Positions 45,213-57,504 of a DNA stretch of 64,000 nucleotides are shown here, piece after piece. The first letter of the stretch is position 1. Each line of letters begins with the position of its first letter. The notes under the pieces are model-generated. The model did no database searches and was not told the origin of the DNA. It worked only from the letters and a program-made list of their open reading frames with translations. This DNA comes from Ophioceras dolichostomum. Taxonomy: Eukaryota; Ascomycota; Sordariomycetes; Magnaporthales; Ophioceraceae. Where the stretch lies: positions 9,882-73,881 of the forward strand of contig PYST01000084.1 of the NCBI GenBank assembly GCA_003049485.1, read 5' to 3'. The translations under genes and the position numbers were made by a program.

Positions 45213-48200
45213 TCAGTCATAGCCGTTTCCGATCTGGCTGGCGAACGCGGTGCTGATGCTCTGTTGGTCATCCTCGTACCGACGGAAACCGCTGTTGGTG
45301 CCGGCGCCCTGGCCACCGCTGGCGCCGCCGGCACTGTGGCCCATGCCCATGCTTAAGCTAATACCGCCCATGCCAGCGCCCATTCCCATTCCCATTCCGC
45401 CGATAGGACCCATACTACCGCCCACGCCCATGCGACCAGTACTCTCAACATACTGGCGCAGACGGTCGCTCTGGCTGTAGGACGTGGGGCGGCCGGTACC
45501 GATGGCATCGTGGTGCGCGTGAGGTTGGGGATGATGGAGGTGCATGCCTGGGCCGCCGAGACTGGCGCCGCCCTGGCCGACACCCTTGCCGCCGAGGATG
45601 CTGGAAGTCGCATCTGTGAACTCGGAGTTGGCCACGCTCTCACCGGCGACACTCTCCGCAACGGCGGCACCCCTGCCACCGCGGTTCCTGCCAGAGCCGC
45701 CGCCTGACCGACCACCGCCGCCAGCAGTAGATTGCACGCCGGGGAGGCCGGGCCACTGCTCCGGGTTGAAGCTCGAAAACATCGCAGGGTAAGCTGAGCT
45801 CAGACCGGCACCCCCGAGCGAAGAGCCGTGCAGAGACGACGCATCGTCCGGGATGTAAGACAGGAGAGAGCCAGAATCGAAGTCACGCCCGTTGCCTGGT
45901 CCGTTCATGCCAGCTCCGCTGCCTCCGTAACGACCGTTGGTAAAGCCACCAACGTTGCTGGCAGTGTAGTGGTTCTGCTGCTGCTGGTTCGGCTGCTGCT
46001 GTTGCTGCTGCTGCGCGAAGCGGTTGGGGCGGTAGCTCTGGCGCGGTCGGCCGAACTGCAGAAGCGACGTTTGCAGGTTGGTCAGAGGGCCATCGACGAG
46101 GCACTTGCGGTCGCGGAAGTGCACAAGCAGGTGGTGCCATAGCTCGTGCTTGGACAGGACCTTGGGGTTCCCGATGATGACGACGCCGTACTTGGCCCGG
46201 GTCAGGGCGACGTTCAGGCGGCGCGGGTCCGAAAGGAAGCCGATGCCCTGGTTCTCGTTGGAGCGCACACACGAGAGCACGATGAAGTCCTTCTCGCGGC
46301 CCTGGAAGGCGTCAACCGAGGCAACCTCGACCTCCTTGTAGCTCTCCTTCTTGAACGTGCCCGTGTTCTGCATGGTGCTGACGATGTAGCTGCGCTGGCC
46401 CTCGTACGGAGTGATGACGCCCATGTCGGCCGGCTTGACGCCCGCCTTAAAGAAACGCGTCACCACCTTCTCGACGTTGGAGGCCTCAGTGCGGTTGAGG
46501 TATGACGTGCCCGAAGCCGAGATCTCCTCGTTGCCCAGGTTGGACCAGAACATCATGGGAGTGTCGGCCACGGGCCAGGGGAAGTCGACATCGCGCCGCA
46601 GGCGCTGCTGGATCGTGACACCGTTCTGAAGTGAGCCCTCGTAGAACATGTTGGATGGGAACTCGGACAGGCACGGGTGCATGCGGTACTGCACGTTCAG
46701 CCGGATCGGCGTCAGGTTGAGCCGCACCAGGCGCTCGAACAAAGACTGGTTGAGTCCGGCCTTGGCCGCCTTCTTGTTCATGATGACGGGTCCCAGCTGC
46801 TTGTGGTCGCCGACCAGCACCACCTGCTTGCAGCCAAGCACCAGCGGGATCATGCACTCGGGCTCGGCCGACTGCGTCGACTCGTCGATCAGCACGTTGC
46901 GGAACTTCATCTTGGCCAGCCGCGGGTCGCCGGCACCGACGCAGGTGCAGCAGACGACGTCGGCGCTGCTCAGGATCTCGCGCTCGGCGGCCTTGGTGAG
47001 CTGCTTGAACTTCTTCTCGTCCTGGCTCGACAGTTCGCCCAGCTCCGACTTGAGCTGCTGCAGCTTGGCCAGCTCCGGGTTGGTGTCGTTCATGCGCACC
47101 TGCTCGTGCAGGGCAAGGAAGCTGACCGACGACTCGACGTCCTCGCGCGACTTGGCCGTGAGCCGCACCACGCGCAGGCCGGTGCGGTGTACGCGCTCGC
47201 ACAGCTGGTCCACTGCCACGTTGGAAGGCGCACAAACGAGCACCTGGCTGTTGTTCATCTTGGCCAGGTGGTAGATGATGGTGGCCGACGTCACGGTCTT
47301 GCCCGTGCCTGGCGGGCCCTGGATCAGGCTGAGCGGCGTCGACAGCACGGCCTTAATGGCGCTGATCTGACTGCCGTTGAGCTCGGGCAGGCCGGGAGCG
47401 GTAAACTTCTTAGGCATTACCGTTCGCATCGGCGCCACCGCGACCTCGTGACCCAGCAGCTTGTGGAAGATGTAGCCGCTGACGCTCATCTCGTCCACGG
47501 CGAAGTTGCGCATCGCCAGCTGCATGCGGTCGTACGATGTGGCCTTCCACACGTAGTCGGCCGAGAAGTTGTGGGTGCACTCGGTCGGCACCGACTTGTC
47601 GTTGCCGGACTTGCGCAGCTCCAGCGTCACATCGTCCGACTGGTTGTTGGGGATCTTGACCACGTAGCCCACCCCCTCCCACTGCGGACGGAGCTCGCCC
47701 TTGTACTTGAGGCGCATCTCGTCGCCGACCGCAAGCTTGACGTCGCCAGACTCGATCTTGGGCAGCACGAAGCTGGCCAGATGCTTGTTGTTGAGCCCAT
47801 AGTCCCAGCGCACCATCAGGCCGTCCTCGGTCTGCGCCTCCTTCAGCTTCTTGTCGTAATCGGACTCCATCTTGACCAACGGGCCAAAGATATTCTGATA
47901 GTGGTACGGGTCGTCGTACTTGAGTAGCACCGGATGCGGCTCGTCGTCGATGGTATCCGTCTTGTCAAGGTCTTGGACCGTCGCGTTCGCATCCTCCTTC
48001 CAGAGCTCCTCCAGCTTGGCGATCATGGGCGGCGTCAAGTGGCGCGCGCGCAGCTGCTCCGCGTCACTAGGAACAGCCACTAGCCACGGCAGAAAGTTGC
48101 GTTCGTCGAGGAGCGGTGACCAACGCGAGATATCCCAGCTCATATCCTTGGAGGACGGGTTGGCGGCGCAGGGCTGCCGGCACAACAGGACCACCACCGT

Positions 48201-48839
48201 GTCCGACTTGGCGGGGATGAAACCGAGCAAGAAAACGTTGCGCACGCCGCAGTTGTAGCACTCCAGAATCGTGTCGCCCAGAGTGGACTCGGGGTGAAGC
48301 TGCACCTCTTTGTGCCGCGCGCGGACAAGGTGGTTGATGATATGGGAGGAAGATGTGTTGCCACGGGAGTTGCAAAACCACTTCTTGCAACCCAGACACT
48401 TCACAACGCAAGCGGGCGAGTGGATTCCACAGTACCTATTCGGGTTCATCTCGGCGTTAGCACCAACAGACTAAAAATCTAGGCAGATGAGGACCCGTCA
48501 GGAGAAAAGATAGGATCTCAGTAGAACTCACGCGCATGCATGAGCGGGTAGCTCTTTGTCCTCCTCAGCGGCCTTGATGTCCAGGCCGCGCATGCCGTCG
48601 ACTGGCACGCTGACCAGGCTCTCCTCATCCTCGTCGTCGTAGGCCTCGGTCTCATTATCGTCGTCGTCGCCCCGACGCCGGGCGTTGCCTAAGCCGCTGC
48701 GGCTGCCATACTTGCCTCCGTACAGCAGGCTCTCGTCGGGGTCGATGTTAGACAGGTCATCGGTGTCGCCGGCCTTGATCGCGGCAGCCGAGTCGGAAAT
48801 CAGGTGGTTGCCCAGGTGGGTGAACGCGCCCTCCATCAT
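45213..48839 (-). CDS. UPF1: UPF1/NAM7 RNA helicase of nonsense-mediated decay
   Basis: ATP-dependent SF1 RNA helicase that marks premature-stop mRNAs for decay. Exons on the minus strand: 48839-48532 and 48435-45213, intron 96 nt, 1176 aa. The join restores the start of the Cys/His zinc domain (HACAYCGIHSPACVVKCLGCKKWFC), which binds UPF2. Helicase motifs: GPPGTGKT (residues about 476-483), LIDESTQSAEPE (motif II), VGDHKQLGPV (III), NVQYRMHP (IV), TPYEGQRSYI, VDAFQGREKDFI (V) and RRLNVALTRAKYG (VI). The C-terminal 250 residues are Gln-, Gly- and Met-rich low complexity (including a GMGMGMGAGMGG run), probably disordered. Two adjacent ATGs (48839 and 48836) start the frame; EGAFTHLGNHL follows. 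It is divergent from IMP4 with 723 nt between the two start codons. Confidence 0.97.
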
Positions 48840-49562
48840 CGGAGAAGGAGGACCGGCTGGGCGCAACTGTTTGCTGTGATCCGGGAAGGGATGGGAGACA
48901 GCAGAGTTAGCAGGAGAAGAAGCAGAGAGCAGCTGGACGAGACCCGACTGCGCCCTCAGATAGAAGACACGCTTTGTGCGCACGTCGGACACGGTATCCC
49001 ATGCGATAACTTACAGTCTTGTTGAGTGTTGTTTTTATTTTTGTCTCGGAGCCACACTCGGCGGGCAGAAAAAAATGGGGGGTTAACTCGGTACCTGGGA
49101 AGGCGTCACATTATATCGAAAAAAAATGAGGGACCACGGTCAAGCGTACACCCTCGCCTCGTTCAGTGCCAGACACCACGGTCCGGGAATCCTCTTGCTT
49201 GACTTCTCTCTTGTGCGGGTACGTGGCTTTATGGTTCGATTATTTGAGTTGCGCGTTCGCGAAGGCAAATTCCTAGCCAAAGAAATAACGAAACAATCTG
49301 ATCGCCATGCGCTGAGATATTTTGGGTGTGCCCTGCACACGCCGCAAATCAACTGGGGTCCAGCGAAAAGTTAGTGGTCATGTGACGATAAGTCCCTAAT
49401 CAGAGCGCTAACCCCACCTCGCCAGCCTGCCAGCTACGTGGTAAGTTGTGCCGGGATTTTTTTTTTCTGCCACTCGGTGTCGATGATTGTTGCACTGAGA
49501 TCAGTGCAACAAAGTCAAGTCAAAGTGGTCAAAGTCTTGAGAAAGGCGCGCCATCAACCGTC
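48840..49562. other. Divergent promoter of UPF1 and IMP4
   Basis: Shared upstream region of two RNA-metabolism genes. Frames in it are short. No further feature was recognised. Confidence 0.6.
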
Positions 49563-50528
49563 ATGATTGTACGTTATGCTCCCAATCAGAGATGCTCTGT
49601 TCGAAGTTGCTTATATCTCGTCACTAATACAGCAGTATGTCTGTAGCGCAAACAAGCAAGGCAACGCAGGGACTACCTGTACCGCAGGGCGGCGCTACTC
49701 AAGGATGCCGAGATCAATGAGAAGAAGGCCAAGCTGAGGGCATCGCTAGCCCAGGGCAAGCCGCTCGAGTCACAGATTGCGAACGACAAGGAGCTACGGA
49801 AGGACTACGAGTACGATGAGTCGCGCATAGACAGGAATGAGCTGGATCTGGACGACGAATACGCCCAAATGAGCGGACTGGTCGATCCAAGGGTGATGGT
49901 TACGACGAGTCGTGACCCCAGCGCGAGGTTGGCTGCGTTTGCAAAGGAGATCCGATTACTTCTCCCGACTTCAATACGGCTGAACCGTGGAAGCCTCATC
50001 CTCCCCGAGCTCGTCAGGAGTGTGCAGGCCGCCGGCTTGTCAGATGTCGTCCTCTTGCACGAACGACGTGGCACGCCAACCGCCATGACGATATCGCACA
50101 TGCCCCATGGGCCGACCATATCGTTCTCGCTGCACAATGTTCTCCTGAGACACGACATTCCCGGCAGCGTCAGGGGTACCGTCTCGGAGGCCTACCCTCA
50201 CCTTATCTTTGAGGGGTTCACCACGCCTCTTGGACAGCGCGTGGTAAAGATCCTGAAGCACTTGTTCCCCCCTCGTGAACCAATAACGAGCCGCAACAAG
50301 ATGTCAAATCGGGTCGTCACTTTCAAGAACATCGACGACGTTATTGAGGTTCGCCACCATGTCTTCGTCCGCACCTCATACCAGAGCGTCGAGCTTGCGG
50401 AGGTGGGACCAAGGATGAGCCTCAAGTGCTTCCAAATCCGGGGCGGCACCTTGGAAAACAAGGATGGAGACGTCGAGTGGCACCTGAGCCAGTATACCCG
50501 CACGAGCAGGAAGAAGAACTATCTATGA
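49563..50528 (+). CDS. IMP4: U3 snoRNP protein Imp4 (Brix domain)
   Basis: Nucleolar component of the Mpp10-Imp3-Imp4 complex in the small-subunit processome, needed for 18S rRNA processing. Exons 49563-49568 and 49647-50528; intron 78 nt starting GTACGT and ending CTGTAG; 295 aa, as in yeast (about 290). Exon 1 holds only the two codons ATG ATT; joining gives MIRKQARQRRDYLYRR, which is the expected family N-terminus, and the intronless frame has no suitable upstream ATG. The Brix domain runs from about residue 85 (DPRVMVTTSRDPSARL) through LVRSVQAAG, SHMPHGPTISFSL and HLIFEGFTT to FKNIDDVIEVRHHVF and the C-terminal SRKKNYL. The N-terminal 70 residues are a charged helical region. Confidence 0.95.
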
Positions 50529-52001
50529 AGGCGAGAAAGCTTGGGACCGGGGTTATCAGATATAGTCACCGCTTCGCCCACGCCGCCCTTGGTCTCTGCC
50601 AATAAAGCTACGAAAGTGCTAAGATCGCGACGGCATCTGATCGTCTTCGACCCCTAAACTTTCGTTCCATTCGCGGGAGTCTCTATGGCAGCCGCAGATT
50701 GGGAATGGACGGCTTGGCAGACGAGCACCACCTTGCAGATGCGAAGCGAGAGCCTCGACGAGATGAGGGTGGAATTGGATGCCAGAGTTCGGTCGAACGG
50801 CTGTGAGCCAAGTCCTATCGTTGGCTGCCAATCGACTAACGAGCAATGGCAAATCCCGAGGCGCCCAATCCCAATCTCTAGCCTGGTACAACCCAGGCGC
50901 TGGAAGGGACGGAGTTGAGACGATCGAATTAAGTTCAGAGCGCGAGGCTCTGATCATAAAGTCCTCTCTATCTAGGCATATGGCATGTTTGTGCCCTAGC
51001 AGGTGTACTGGTCTGTGTGCGACGACATCAGTATAATTCATGAGTCGAGACTACCCAGCACTCCGGAGTACCTAGGTGGCTCAGGTTATGTGGCAGGCAG
51101 CAGACAGAATCAGCGCGGGTCGATCCGCTTTGTTTTCCGTCTTACATGGTTGAGGTGATGGAATTTTCCACAATGGGATCTCCCTCCTTCCCAACGGACT
51201 TTCTGGGAGATGCCTTCCCCGGCCAGCCGAGTACGCCGAGTGAACCTTAGCCACTCACAGCCACAACGGTTACGTCCCCCTACTTTATACACATAGACAT
51301 CCATGATTGTGTAGAATCTCGTATCGAGTCGTATGAAAGATCCGGCGACGCGCCAGAACGATTTAGCTACATATATCTGGGTCAACACCCTCCTCGTTGG
51401 TGTAGAATAAACAATCACGAGTCCAACCTCGTCGATTTTGTGTTGGCCATTGGCTGTCCAAATGCCTATTCGTAGGACCCTGAAGCCTGCCATATCTGTG
51501 CGAAGCTCCACAAGGTCTGTCTGATCACTCAAAATCTACCGACCGAACTGCTGCGTGCCAAGCGTCAACTGTCGATCCCCACCTGACGTCGGAGGATCCA
51601 GGATTTCCTTACAACCCGGACCTGCCGCTTGCAGCTAAGCTTGCACGGGACGAAGAGGAACTTGACGCTGAGTGAGTGTTCAAACGTCATTCAATCGCCG
51701 CCCAGTTTTAGTTTTCTAGGAGCACGTGTTTTTCTCTCTCTCTCTTTTTCCCACATCGTCCATTTCCAAGCCTACTCCAACACTATTAGCCTCAAGACCG
51801 CCGTCTGAAGCTTTACATCATTCGATACAAGTAGCAGCAGGATACCCCCGCCAGCCCAGCCTGCTGTTTTAACCAGGACACCTCGGCGGTCTCGGCGGCA
51901 GCACCCAATCAAAAGCTTGCTCGGCCAACACCTCGATCCTCGACTTCTTGGTCCCTGCCGTTTCCGTTACGAGGATAACATCGCTTTCCTACTCGCCCAC
52001 C
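50529..52001. other. Intergenic: upstream of the syntaxin gene
   Basis: IMP4 3' flank and syntaxin promoter, with a CT-rich tract (about 51733-51752) and a long 5' leader. No gene recognised. Confidence 0.55.
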
Positions 52002-53285
52002 ATGTCGTACAACCAGTACAGCGGCAATCCCTACAGCGAAAGTCCAGCGGCTGAGGCGGGTTATGGATTCCGCTATGGCGACCAAGTGAGTAGTGTCCCG
52101 GCATCCGAGCGTTCCGCCCACTGGACGTGAGACGTCATTGGCGCCACCACATGGGTCTCGGCGATCCACAAAGCGTAAGGCTGGCTGGCTAACATTATGA
52201 GAAAACCCATCTCAGCCCTCTCAGGAACAGCATGAGATGCAGCCATACGGCAGTTCCTCTCAAGCCCAGCAAGGCTACGGCCAAGGGCAGCCAGGGCAGC
52301 AGGGGCAGCAGGGGGATCAACAAGGCTATGGCCAAGGGGGCCAGTACAGCACGGCACCACCGCCGGTCGCCGTGATGTCGCAGCAGGACTTCCTAGCACA
52401 GGTGCAGTTCACGCGGAGCGAGATCCGCAAACTGACGGGCGACATCCAGTCCATCGCGACGCTGCACCAACGGGCGCTGCAGGGGGATGGCAATGCGCAG
52501 ACGCAGCTCGACGGGCTCGTCTCGCAAACGTCACTGCGCAATACGGGCATCCGGACGCAGATCAAGACGCTCAAGTCGGACGTCGAGCACACCCACGACC
52601 CCGGCCAGCACTCCATGAAGAAGCGCCACTGGATCTCACTCAACGACGAGTTCAAGAGCGAGCTCCAGAGCTACCTGGCCGAGGAGCAACGGTACCAGCA
52701 GAGCTACCGCGAGGGGATCGCGAGGCAGTACCGCATCGCCAACCCGGACGCCACGGAGGAGGAGGTCCAGCAAGCGTCAACCCAGGACTGGAGTGACCAG
52801 GGCGTGTTCCAGCAGGCGGTATGTTGACGCCCGTCCACCCCATCTCTTCTCTTCTCTTCTCAGTACATACCCCCAAGTGTGACCAACCCTTTCGCTAAAT
52901 AACCAACCACCCTTTCACACAACAACAGCTCGCGACCAACCGCTTCGCCCAAGGCCAGGCCGCCCTCGGCGCTGTGCGGCAGCGGCACGACGAGCTGAAG
53001 AAGATCGAGGCGGCGATCCTCGAGACGGCGAACATGTTCCAGGACCTGGACACGCTCGTGATCCAGCAGGAGCCCATCGTGGCGCGCGCCGAGGAGCAGA
53101 CCGACCAGGCGGTGCAGAACCTTAAGCAGGGGAACACCGAGGTCAAGAAGAGCGTCACGCTGGCCATCCACCGCCGCAAGCTCAAGTGGTGGTGCGTCCT
53201 GGTCGTCGTGCTCATCCTCGTCGCCGTCGCCATAGGGGTCGGCGTGGGCGTGACGGTCGCGAACCAGAACAGACCGAAGAAATAA
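52002..53285 (+). CDS. SSO1: Plasma-membrane t-SNARE, Sso/syntaxin-1 family
   Basis: Qa-SNARE that pairs with Sec9- and Snc-type SNAREs to fuse secretory vesicles with the plasma membrane. Exons 52002-52085, 52216-52818 and 52929-53285; introns 130 and 110 nt; 347 aa. Residues 1-75 are Gln/Gly/Tyr-rich (QGYGQGQPGQQGQQG). The Habc bundle covers about residues 85-215 (FLAQVQFTRSEIRKLTGDI ... SLNDEFKSELQSYLAEEQRYQ). The SNARE helix in exon 3 runs from RQRHDELKKIEAAILETANMFQDL, with the zero-layer Gln in LVIQQEP, to TEVKKSV. A single C-terminal membrane anchor (WWCVLVVVLILVAVAIGVGVGV) ends in a short basic tail, as usual for tail-anchored SNAREs. The 3' site of intron 1 could also be 9 nt further on, dropping three residues. 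Confidence 0.94.
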
Positions 53286-54618
53286 GAGATGATGATGGTG
53301 ATCCCATCTATTATCTTTCATGATCAGCTAGATACCTACTTAGCCTCGACACGGATCGAAGCGAGCGGGTACGCTAGGTGTTATTTCCTTTTTACAAATT
53401 ATTTCGACTTGAGCTATTCAGAAAATATCGCGGAGGAGAGGGATCTCCGGAACGATGCCCACACAACCGACTCGTACTTCTTGGCCGGCTCTGAGAACAT
53501 ATTCTCTAGCTGCACCCAGAAGGACTCTCCATCCAATCTCTAGTCACGCCAACGCCGTCCCCTCCGAAAGAGTCCCGGGAATTTTGAGTTGCAGCACATC
53601 AGTTCCGTTTTGACGATCAAGGACCTCAAAGGGGTGTTCCTTCAAGGAGGGGAACGGGGTTTTGGACAGTGGTTTTGTCATGATTACGTCGAAAAGCAGC
53701 ACTTGGCTGTATTAATTCTCTTGTCCTCCTCCCAGATATGGGCAGCGAAGAAAACTCTTTTACATATCCGAGCCTAAAGTTTCTAGGTAGTCGGCAAGTA
53801 GTCGGCAGGTAGTTAGGCACCAGGCAGTCATAATTCGAGGTATCGCGGCGCTTGGGCGAAGTGCCCTGTATATAGCACCAACCGAGCAGTGACACGGGCC
53901 GGTCCGTCAGCCTCGTTCGTCCTGAGGTCCTTGTCTCCGACCAAATGGGTGACTCCAGCATCTGGGAATGGGAAGCAGACTCAACCGAACCTGACAATCT
54001 AGATAACCCACGTCTTGAACTGGAGATCATACCAGGTATTTTGAAATGAGATTCTTATTTTTTTCTTTTTTTGGGACCAAAGGAAATGCAGAGGGAAGAA
54101 GTGCCTATTATATACACAACCACGTACGAGCGAAAGTGCAAGGACGCAGACTACTCTTGTACAAACAAAATCACAACCGCAGTAGAGAGCAAGAGAAGCC
54201 GGGACTGAAAAGGAGAAAGGAGGGGCCAAGGGGGAAATGAATGAAATCAATACAGCAAGCAAGAAACTCCCCAATGATGAAGCTTTGCCAGCGACGGAGA
54301 GAGAGCCAGTTGGTGATAGCGAGATATGGCCGGAGGTGTAAAAGGAGCAATTTTTTCCCTCATCGAAGAGAATAAGAAATGAAAAAAAACACCGCCGCAT
54401 TAATCATCTTTAGAAGAAGCGAGGGGTAGGAGTTGGCAAAAGGGATCAGGGACTCCTCCGGAATGTCCTGCCAAGTCACCAACCAACCAGGAAACCAAAA
54501 CAAGCGAACAAAAATACCCGGGAGGCAACGCAACCCCCAGGACAAATTACATAGAAAGGTCAGTCATACAAGGACGGCAGCAGCACAACATCCATCCATC
54601 CATCCATCTTTTCCTGAA
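53286..54618. other. Intergenic between convergent genes
   Basis: 3' flanks of the syntaxin and TOM70 genes. Contains T- and A-rich tracts (54058-54070, 54376-54386). No gene seen. Confidence 0.6.
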
Positions 54619-56916
54619 TCAACGGCCCACCATAGCTGAAGCGGGGCCCATCTTCTCCAGCCGGGCGGCCAGCTTGGGGTACTTCTCCTGGACGAGGATC
54701 TGGGTGCGGGCCGCCTCCGCGTAGGAGAGCGCGTTGACGAGCTCCCCCTCGGTCCGGGCCAGCTCGGCGGCCCTGTCGAACTGCTTGAGCGCCTCGACCA
54801 CCTTGCCCTGCTGCAGCTGGAACTGGGCCATGGTTGCGATGGCGATGTCGCAGTCGGGGTCGACTGTTTGGGGGAAAATGACGGTTAGGGATATAGGTAC
54901 TTATAAAGATCTGACGGACACAGAGAGAATGTAGATAGATTTAGATGTATGAGTGTTCCTGAAAAAAAAATAGAGAGACTTACTAATGAGAGCCTTCGCG
55001 CAAAGCTTCTCCGCCTCAGCAAAGTCCTGCTTCCACTGGAACAGCGCGACGGCCTTATTGATGAGCGGCAGGACGTTCATGTCCGCCGGGCGGGACTTCT
55101 TCTCCAGCTCGATCGCGGCGTCGAACTTCTCGATCGCCTCGGGGAACTTGTTCTGGTCCATGAGAAGCTCGCCGAAGTAGTTGTAGCCGTCCGGCACGTC
55201 CTCGAAGTTCTTGATGCAGCGGCGGAACGTGGCCATGGACGACGCTATCGAGCCCATCTTGTACTGCGTCACTCCCAGCTGGATGTGCGAGTAGATGAAC
55301 TCGCGGTCCAGGTCGATCGACTTCTGGTAGTTCTTGGCCGCGTCAGGGAACTCGCCCTTGATGAAGTGCAGCTGCGCCCAGTGGTAGAAGATGTCCGGGT
55401 CGTCCGGGTTCTGCTCCAGGGCCGCCGCGAAGTCGGCCTCGGCCTGGGGGGTGTCGCCTGTTTGTTTTTGACGGGGTTAGCTCGGGCCGGAATCAAACGG
55501 TTTTGTTAGCGGAAGGAGGGCGGGTTTGGTTTGCTCTCATCTCATACCTAGCTCCAGGTACATGCTTGCCCGCTTGATGTACGCCTGCGTCATGGAAGGA
55601 TCGAGCTTGATGCACGTGGTGAGGTCCTCCAGGGCCTCAGCGTGTTTCCCGCGGAGACACTTGAAGGTGCCACGCATGTTGTGTGCCAGCGCCTCGTGCT
55701 CACCGAGACCACCGAGCTGAACAGCCTTGTCGAAAGCCGCGGAGGCAGCTTCGTAGCGGTCTCCTGCCTTCTTCTCCAGCTCAGCTAGGCCGAGGCGCAA
55801 CTGGAAGAGGCCGCCCTCCTCGTCCAGCTCGACCGAGTCCTCTAGCCCCTGGGGCCGTGGCTTGGCCCGGAAGCTCTGAAGGTAGTTGCCGATGAAGCTC
55901 GAGCTCGGCAGACGAGGCTCCTTGGTGGCCATGATCTCTTTGGCCTTGGAGTCGGCGAACTTCTTCAGCAAGCGCTCGACGGCCAGAGCGCTGTTGTCGT
56001 TACTAAATCCATCGATGATGCAACTGGCCGTGTAGTCGAGGAGCGACTCGCTGTACTTCTCGAGGTTTTCGTATGCCGCCGCCCGACGGTTCAGCGCCTT
56101 GACGTAGTCTGGGTCGAGATTGATCGCCGCTGTCGTGTCTTCCACCACCTTTTCCCAGTCTCGCTTGGCGCTGTAGCATGCTGCGCGGTTCGAGTAGTAG
56201 ACAGGATCGGGCTTGCACAGGATCGCCTTTGTGTACAGCTCGATGGCCTTGTCGTAGCCCTGAGACTTGTATGCCTTGTTCCCGAGCTCTTTCAGTTTGT
56301 TCGCGCGCACCTTACGCTCTTCTGGGGAGAGTTTCTCGAGCTCGGCCTCGTCAAATGCCGCAACGTCTTCTTCGCTCCCGACAGTGGGTTGGACGGCTGC
56401 AGCGGGCGCATCTGGTTGCCCGTCCGCCCGGCTGGAGCTCGCCTGTCCCTTCTCTGCCGCGTCTGCTTTCCTCTCAGCCTCTTTGCGCTTCCGGCGTTCC
56501 TTCTTGCTTAGTCTAGGCGCAGCCTCGCCCTTGGATCCTCCCTATTGGCGCATGCGCAAACACACAGGGAGACAGTCAGCAATAGTCACACCTTGGACAC
56601 GATTTAGACGTCACTGGCTGAAAGTGAACTTGGGCGAGAAGCTCCGGACGAGCGAGTGCCGTGCCGAATGCGACACCGGCCGCTGTGCCGGTTTCCTAGG
56701 GCCCAGCAAACAGAGCAAGACACGCACCGAGCTGCTATTTATGTAATACACCACACCCGCGCCGGTCACGACAACGGCCACACCAGCAATTGTGTACACA
56801 ACCGCCTTGTTGTCGGAGGCCCATGTCGATATCCTGTCCCAGAGCGACGAGTCTGAGGGGACGGCGACCACGGGTGCGGCCTTGACCGGGGGAACCGTCG
56901 GAAATTGGCTCGACAT
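54619..56916 (-). CDS. TOM70: Mitochondrial import receptor Tom70
   Basis: Outer-membrane receptor that binds Hsp70/Hsp90-chaperoned precursors, mainly carrier proteins, and passes them to the TOM pore. Exons on the minus strand: 56916-56728, 56541-55548, 55457-54984 and 54863-54619; introns 186, 90 and 120 nt; 633 aa, the normal length. N-terminal anchor: KAVVYTIAGVAVVVTGAGVVYYI (residues 38-60), then a basic linker (RLSKKERRKRKEAERK). The clamp-type TPRs begin at about residue 120 (ANKLKELGNKAYKSQGYDKAIELYTKAI; DPVYYSNRAACYSAKRDWEKVVED; DYVKALNRRAAAYENL). More TPRs follow: HNMRGTFKCLRGKHAEALEDLTTCI, then PDIFYHWAQLHFIKGEFPDAAKNYQKSI and EALKQFDRAAELAR. Divergent from the folate gene, with 588 nt between start codons. 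Confidence 0.96.
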
Positions 56917-57504
56917 TCTGCAATTGGGGGAATATCGAGGGTCAGATAAAGGAAGGGGAGACGCCAAACCGGGCAGGAGACGAGTGTTGCGCTGGAGGAA
57001 AAAAGAATTCGGCCGGATGATGCAGGTTTTCGCCTCTGCACCCGCGATGACCGAACCATACGTTAAAAAAATCAGTTTACGGCCCACAGTGGCCCCAGTC
57101 GGTTTTCAAAGGCGCGTGTGGAGAGCTCCATCCATCTGCGGCGAGCTGATTTGTGGGGCTTCGAGCACTAGCTTCACCCGGCTGCCGGGGGGCACGGACG
57201 AAAAGCGCCTCTAGGTCCTGAATACAAGCACTATGATCTGAGGGCATTTTGTGCACACGATATGGAGCTGGCGCTGGCTTCAGATATGGTGGGGACTGGG
57301 TGTTGTCTTGTATACATTGCGCATCCTTCTTAAACAAATAGGCGCACATTGGATGGTAGGTAGGTCGGTATTGACTGTAGTATCATTAAGCCATCATGTA
57401 ACCCCTTGCTCGATGCACGTGACTCATTGTAAAAAGACCGGTTTCGGGGCCCTTCTCAACTTCTCTGACCGGTTCAACAACCCATCGTCAATCGTTTCTC
57501 CTGT
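56917..57504. other. Divergent promoter of TOM70 and the aminodeoxychorismate lyase gene
   Basis: Shared upstream region; contains the composite E-box/Gcn4-like site at 57416-57426. A GGTAGGTAGGT run lies at about 57357-57367. No gene seen. Confidence 0.6.
57416..57426 (+). promoter_or_regulatory. Composite E-box and Gcn4/CPC1-type site
   Basis: CACGTG (57416-57421) overlaps TGACTCA (57420-57426), forming CACGTGACTCA 79 nt before the lyase ATG. TGACTCA is the Gcn4/CPC1 half-site pair and CACGTG the site of bHLH factors (Cbf1/Pho4 class). This fits control of a chorismate-derived pathway by amino acid supply; binding is inferred. Confidence 0.55.

Noticed and set aside
46677..47927. 416-codon plus-strand frame
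   Set aside because: Antisense shadow of the UPF1 helicase exon, where motifs on the minus strand are unambiguous.
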